Positions 8,545 through 11,401 of a DNA stretch of 11,401 nt are shown in pieces. Under the pieces are notes generated by a model, which did no database searches, was not told the DNA's origin, and saw only the letters and a program-made list of their open reading frames with translations. Location: positions 1-11,401 of the forward strand of contig NZ_CAMLHF010000182.1 in the NCBI RefSeq assembly GCF_946479715.1. Direction: 5' to 3'. The number at the start of each line of letters is the position of its first letter. Positions within the stretch are counted from its first letter, which is position 1. Both the position numbers and the translations under genes were made by a program. This stretch comes from an uncultured Pedobacter sp. (lineage in GTDB: Bacteria; Bacteroidota; Bacteroidia; Sphingobacteriales; Sphingobacteriaceae).

Positions 8545-9296
8545 CGAACAGACCATATGCAATTAGTATTGCAGGATTTGACCCCAGTGCAGGCGCTGGT
8601 GTTTTGGCCGATGTAAAATGCCTTGAGCAACATCATGTTTATGGTTTTGGCATCTGCAGTGCATTAACCGTACAAACAGATGATGAATTCTTGCGGAACG
8701 ACTGGTTAGATTCGCTTCAAATCATTGCACAACTTGAACCATTAATGGCCAAATTCCAAGTGTCGGCATGTAAAATAGGATTAATAAAGGATGTTGCTGT
8801 ATTACAGGAAGTAGTCTATTTCCTTAAATCAAAAAGTCCTGACCTAAAAATCATTGTGGATCCTGTATTAAAGGCAAGCTCAGGTTATGAATTTCACGAT
8901 TGGGCAAATGGAATAGATATATTATCGCCGGTACTTAAACAGATAGACCTGATTACCCCAAACTACAATGAAATGCTAAGTTTAGGTGGTGAAGCAATGG
9001 ATGTAAGTCATACCGCTAAGCTTTGGGCACAACACTGCTCTGTTTTATTAAAAGGGGGACATAGCATTGTTGCTACAGGCACTGATTATCTATATGAGCA
9101 GGGTAGCATTTCTGAATTTCGTCCGCAAGTTGCTCAAATTCATCAAAAACATGGTTCTGGCTGTGTTTTATCCGCAGCTATTGCCGCAAATATGGCATTA
9201 GGTATCCCTTTAAAACAAGCTTGCAGCAATGCTAAACGATACATCGAAAAATTCTTAAACACTAACAACACCCTACTTGGGTACCATTCATTATGA
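8538..9296 (+). CDS. thiD: Hydroxymethylpyrimidine / phosphomethylpyrimidine kinase ThiD
   Basis: A 252-residue ribokinase-fold enzyme that phosphorylates HMP and HMP-P to HMP-PP, the pyrimidine substrate of ThiE. Motifs in order: AGFDPSAGAG (12-21; the glycine-rich substrate region, usually AGSDPSGGAG), SALTVQT (41-47), KIGL (79-82), DPV (108-110), TPNYNE (140-145), KGGH (172-175), and HGSGC (205-209), the anion-hole loop with C209 at the catalytic-cysteine position. Size is slightly shorter than the common 265-270. There are no fused ThiE or TenA domains. The start overlaps the preceding gene's stop by 7 bases, and its TGA overlaps the next start in ATGA, typical of translational coupling. 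Confidence 0.95.
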   Translation: MLANRPYAISIAGFDPSAGAGVLADVKCLEQHHVYGFGICSALTVQTDDEFLRNDWLDSLQIIAQLEPLMAKFQVSACKIGLIKDVAVLQEVVYFLKSKSPDLKIIVDPVLKASSGYEFHDWANGIDILSPVLKQIDLITPNYNEMLSLGGEAMDVSHTAKLWAQHCSVLLKGGHSIVATGTDYLYEQGSISEFRPQVAQIHQKHGSGCVLSAAIAANMALGIPLKQACSNAKRYIEKFLNTNNTLLGYHSL

Positions 9297-9937
9297 TTGA
9301 TAAACTACACTATATATCGCAGGAGACTGAAAACACGAGCCACCTTGACGCCATTAACAAAACACTTATAGCGGGTGCAAAATGGATACAACTGAGGGTT
9401 AAAAACAAGCCTGAGGACGTGATTCTTGAATTGGCTATTAAGGCTAATGCGCTTTGCAGGGCTTATGGAGCACGATTAATTGTAAATGATCATCCTTTAA
9501 TTGCCCTAAAAGCTGGAGCTTATGGGCTACATTTAGGCTTAACCGACATGCCAATTGCAGAAGCAAGAAGCATTGTAGGCGAGCAAATGATTATTGGTGG
9601 TACAGCGAACACTTTTGAACATGTTAAACAAAGGGTTGCAGAGGGAGCCGACTACATAGGATTAGGCCCTTATCGGTTTACCAATACCAAACAAAATTTA
9701 AGCCCTATAATTGGTTTAGAAGGGTATGAAGCGATTATGGAACAGGTTTCTATAGCTGGCATCACTACTCCTATTATTGCCATTGGAGGTATAGAATTGA
9801 ATGATATTTCTTTGATTATGACAACTGGGGTTCATGGTGTGGCACTATCGGGTGCACTAACCAATGCAAATGATCCTGCCGCTGAGCTTGCACAAATGTA
9901 CAGTGCGCTAAAGGTTTTAAACCCCATTAATAACTAA
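9293..9937 (+). CDS. thiE: Thiamine phosphate synthase ThiE
   Basis: A 214-residue TIM-barrel enzyme that couples HMP-PP with thiazole phosphate, releasing pyrophosphate and forming thiamine phosphate. Canonical motifs are present: WIQLRVKN (31-38), LIVNDHP (62-68), [10 protein letters not shown] (78-87; the usual xGQxD is GLTDM here), [10 protein letters not shown] (100-109), [16 protein letters not shown] (118-133) and IIAIGGI (161-167). These contrast with the divergent paralogue at 7954-8544 and mark this copy as the probable working synthase. It overlaps thiD by 4 bases (ATGA), and its stop is 5 bases before thiG. Confidence 0.95.
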   Translation: MIDKLHYISQETENTSHLDAINKTLIAGAKWIQLRVKNKPEDVILELAIKANALCRAYGARLIVNDHPLIALKAGAYGLHLGLTDMPIAEARSIVGEQMIIGGTANTFEHVKQRVAEGADYIGLGPYRFTNTKQNLSPIIGLEGYEAIMEQVSIAGITTPIIAIGGIELNDISLIMTTGVHGVALSGALTNANDPAAELAQMYSALKVLNPINN

Positions 9938-9942
9938 CTATT

Positions 9943-10707
9943 ATGTTAAAAATAGCAGACAAAACATTTAAATCCCGATTGTTTACGGGAACCGGGAAGT
10001 TCAGTTCAGCTACTGAAATGGAAAAAGCATTGCTTGCTTCGGAATCGGAGCTGGTAACTGTGGCCTTAAAAAGAGTTGATCTGAAAGATAATGACGATGA
10101 TATTTTAGTACATTTAAATCATCCTCACATTAATCTTTTACCGAACACATCTGGTGTCCGCAATGCAAAGGAGGCTGTTTTTGCAGCTCAAATGGCCAGA
10201 GAATCGCTAGAAACCAACTGGATCAAACTAGAGATTCATCCAGACCCTAAATATTTAATGCCTGACCCAATTGAAACACTAATTGCTACAGAGGAACTGG
10301 CAAAACTGGGTTTTATTGTGCTTCCTTACATACATGCCGACCCGGTTTTGTGTAAACGATTGGAAGATGCAGGAACATCGGCTGTAATGCCTTTAGGCTC
10401 TCCTATTGGCAGTAATAAAGGCTTAAAAACAATTGACTTTTTAGAAATCATCATTAGTCAAAGTAACGTTCCTGTAATTATTGACGCCGGAATTGGAGCT
10501 CCTTCTGATGCTGCAAAAGCCATGGAAATTGGCGCTGATGCGGTTTTAGTAAATACTGCCATTGCAGTTTCTAAATACCCTGAACAAATGGCCAGAGCGT
10601 TTAAGATTGCGGTGGAAGCCGGAAGAATGGCTTTTGAGGCCAAACTTGGTTCTGTTAATTTACATGCTGTGGCCAGCAGCCCATTAACCTCATTTTTAGA
10701 TGACTAA
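9943..10707 (+). CDS. thiG: Thiazole synthase ThiG
   Basis: A 254-residue TIM-barrel enzyme that builds thiazole phosphate from 1-deoxy-D-xylulose 5-phosphate, dehydroglycine and ThiS-thiocarboxylate sulfur. The product starts [20 protein letters not shown], the normal ThiG N-terminus. Other landmarks are [17 protein letters not shown] in the first half, WIKLEI with K95 at the position of the Schiff-base lysine, [14 protein letters not shown], and [11 protein letters not shown] starting at D181. Nothing is missing. It begins 5 bases after the thiE stop without a Shine-Dalgarno sequence, and its last codons overlap the start of thiH by 8 bases (ATGACTAA). Confidence 0.97.
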   Translation: MLKIADKTFKSRLFTGTGKFSSATEMEKALLASESELVTVALKRVDLKDNDDDILVHLNHPHINLLPNTSGVRNAKEAVFAAQMARESLETNWIKLEIHPDPKYLMPDPIETLIATEELAKLGFIVLPYIHADPVLCKRLEDAGTSAVMPLGSPIGSNKGLKTIDFLEIIISQSNVPVIIDAGIGAPSDAAKAMEIGADAVLVNTAIAVSKYPEQMARAFKIAVEAGRMAFEAKLGSVNLHAVASSPLTSFLDD

Positions 10708-11401
10708 CTTTACTGACCTCTTTGAATCGTGCAACTGGGACGAGACCAGTAAAAGCATTTATGCCAAAACCAGTGTTGATGTGGAGCGTGCCTTAAATTC
10801 TTCTCAAAGAACATTAGAGGATTTTAAAGCGCTTATTTCGCCCGCAGCAGCTCCTTATCTGGAACAAATGGCCCAGATGAGTCAGCAGCTAACCCTTAAG
10901 CGTTTTGGTAAGGCCATTCAAATGTATGTGCCGCTATATCTTTCTAACGAATGCAATAACATTTGCACTTATTGCGGCTTTAGCTATGATAATAAGGTCA
11001 GGAGGAAAACGCTGTCTCCGATGGAAATTATGCAGGAAGTGGCCGTAATTAAAGACATGGGATACGATCATGTGTTGCTGGTTACCGGCGAGGCCAATCA
11101 AACCGTGCATACCGAATATTTCAAAAAAGTATTGGAGCTTATTAAGCCTCACTTTTCTCATATATCGATGGAAGTTCAGCCATTAGACATCGAAGATTAT
11201 AAAGAGCTTACGCCCTATGGCTTAAATACAGTTCTTGTTTATCAGGAAACTTATCATCAGGATGATTATAAAAAGCATCACCCAAAAGGGAAAAAATCCA
11301 ATTTTCAGTATAGATTGGAAACGCCTGATAGATTGGGACAAGCCGGAATTCATAAAATGGGATTAGGTGTGCTTATAGGTTTGGAAGATTGGCGAACAGA
11401 T
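10700..11401 (+). CDS. thiH: 2-iminoacetate synthase ThiH (partial, C-terminus beyond right edge)
   Basis: The first 234 codons of a radical-SAM tyrosine lyase (normally about 370 residues) that cleaves tyrosine to dehydroglycine and p-cresol, supplying the glycine imine to ThiG. The motif CNNICTYC gives C85, C89 and C92, the CX3CX2C ligands of the SAM-binding [4Fe-4S] cluster, followed by GFSYDN. Later [15 protein letters not shown] and [10 protein letters not shown] match the family. The start ATG overlaps the end of thiG by 8 bases. Use of ThiH, not the oxygen-dependent glycine oxidase ThiO, means this branch needs no O2. The gene continues past the edge; thiF may follow. Confidence 0.95.
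   Translation, partial: MTNFTDLFESCNWDETSKSIYAKTSVDVERALNSSQRTLEDFKALISPAAAPYLEQMAQMSQQLTLKRFGKAIQMYVPLYLSNECNNICTYCGFSYDNKVRRKTLSPMEIMQEVAVIKDMGYDHVLLVTGEANQTVHTEYFKKVLELIKPHFSHISMEVQPLDIEDYKELTPYGLNTVLVYQETYHQDDYKKHHPKGKKSNFQYRLETPDRLGQAGIHKMGLGVLIGLEDWRTD

Overview
The window looks like chromosomal DNA of a Bacteroidota bacterium, most likely Sphingobacteriaceae (Pedobacter-like). The DNA is AT-rich, Shine-Dalgarno sequences are missing before nearly all genes, and promoter candidates match the Bacteroidota TTTG / TAnnTTTG pattern. The thiamine gene order and protein style also fit this group. This placement is inferred from the sequence, not from a database search.

Left part (1-5326). 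A DHA1/AraJ-type MFS exporter on the minus strand is cut by the left edge (1-637). Upstream of it on the same strand is a 958-residue secreted TPR protein carrying an HEYVH zinc-peptidase motif (741-3617). A small YtxH-domain envelope/stress protein is on the plus strand (3766-4170). It converges, with a single base between stop codons, on a second MFS transporter of the YbjJ-like type (4172-5326, minus). These genes show no obvious link to thiamine.

Intergenic control region (5327-5818). It holds a promoter candidate for the YbjJ-like gene, a long REP-like palindrome (5501-5583), a cluster of short CATA-type repeats (5583-5627), a good Bacteroidota promoter (5641-5670), and a TPP riboswitch (5677-5747). 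Between riboswitch and thiS there are complementary segments that could form a translational switch at the thiS start codon.

Right part (5819-11401, plus strand). A tightly packed thiamine operon: thiS, thiC, a divergent ThiE/TenI-like gene, thiD, thiE, thiG and thiH (cut by the right edge). From thiC onward the genes touch or overlap. ThiC makes the pyrimidine phosphate (HMP-P) and ThiD phosphorylates it to HMP-PP. ThiS (sulfur carrier), ThiH (dehydroglycine from tyrosine) and ThiG make the thiazole phosphate, and ThiE joins the halves into thiamine phosphate. ThiF, which activates ThiS, is not in the window and may follow thiH. The least explained pieces are the divergent ThiE/TenI paralogue, the riboswitch expression platform, the palindrome, and the TPR metallopeptidase.
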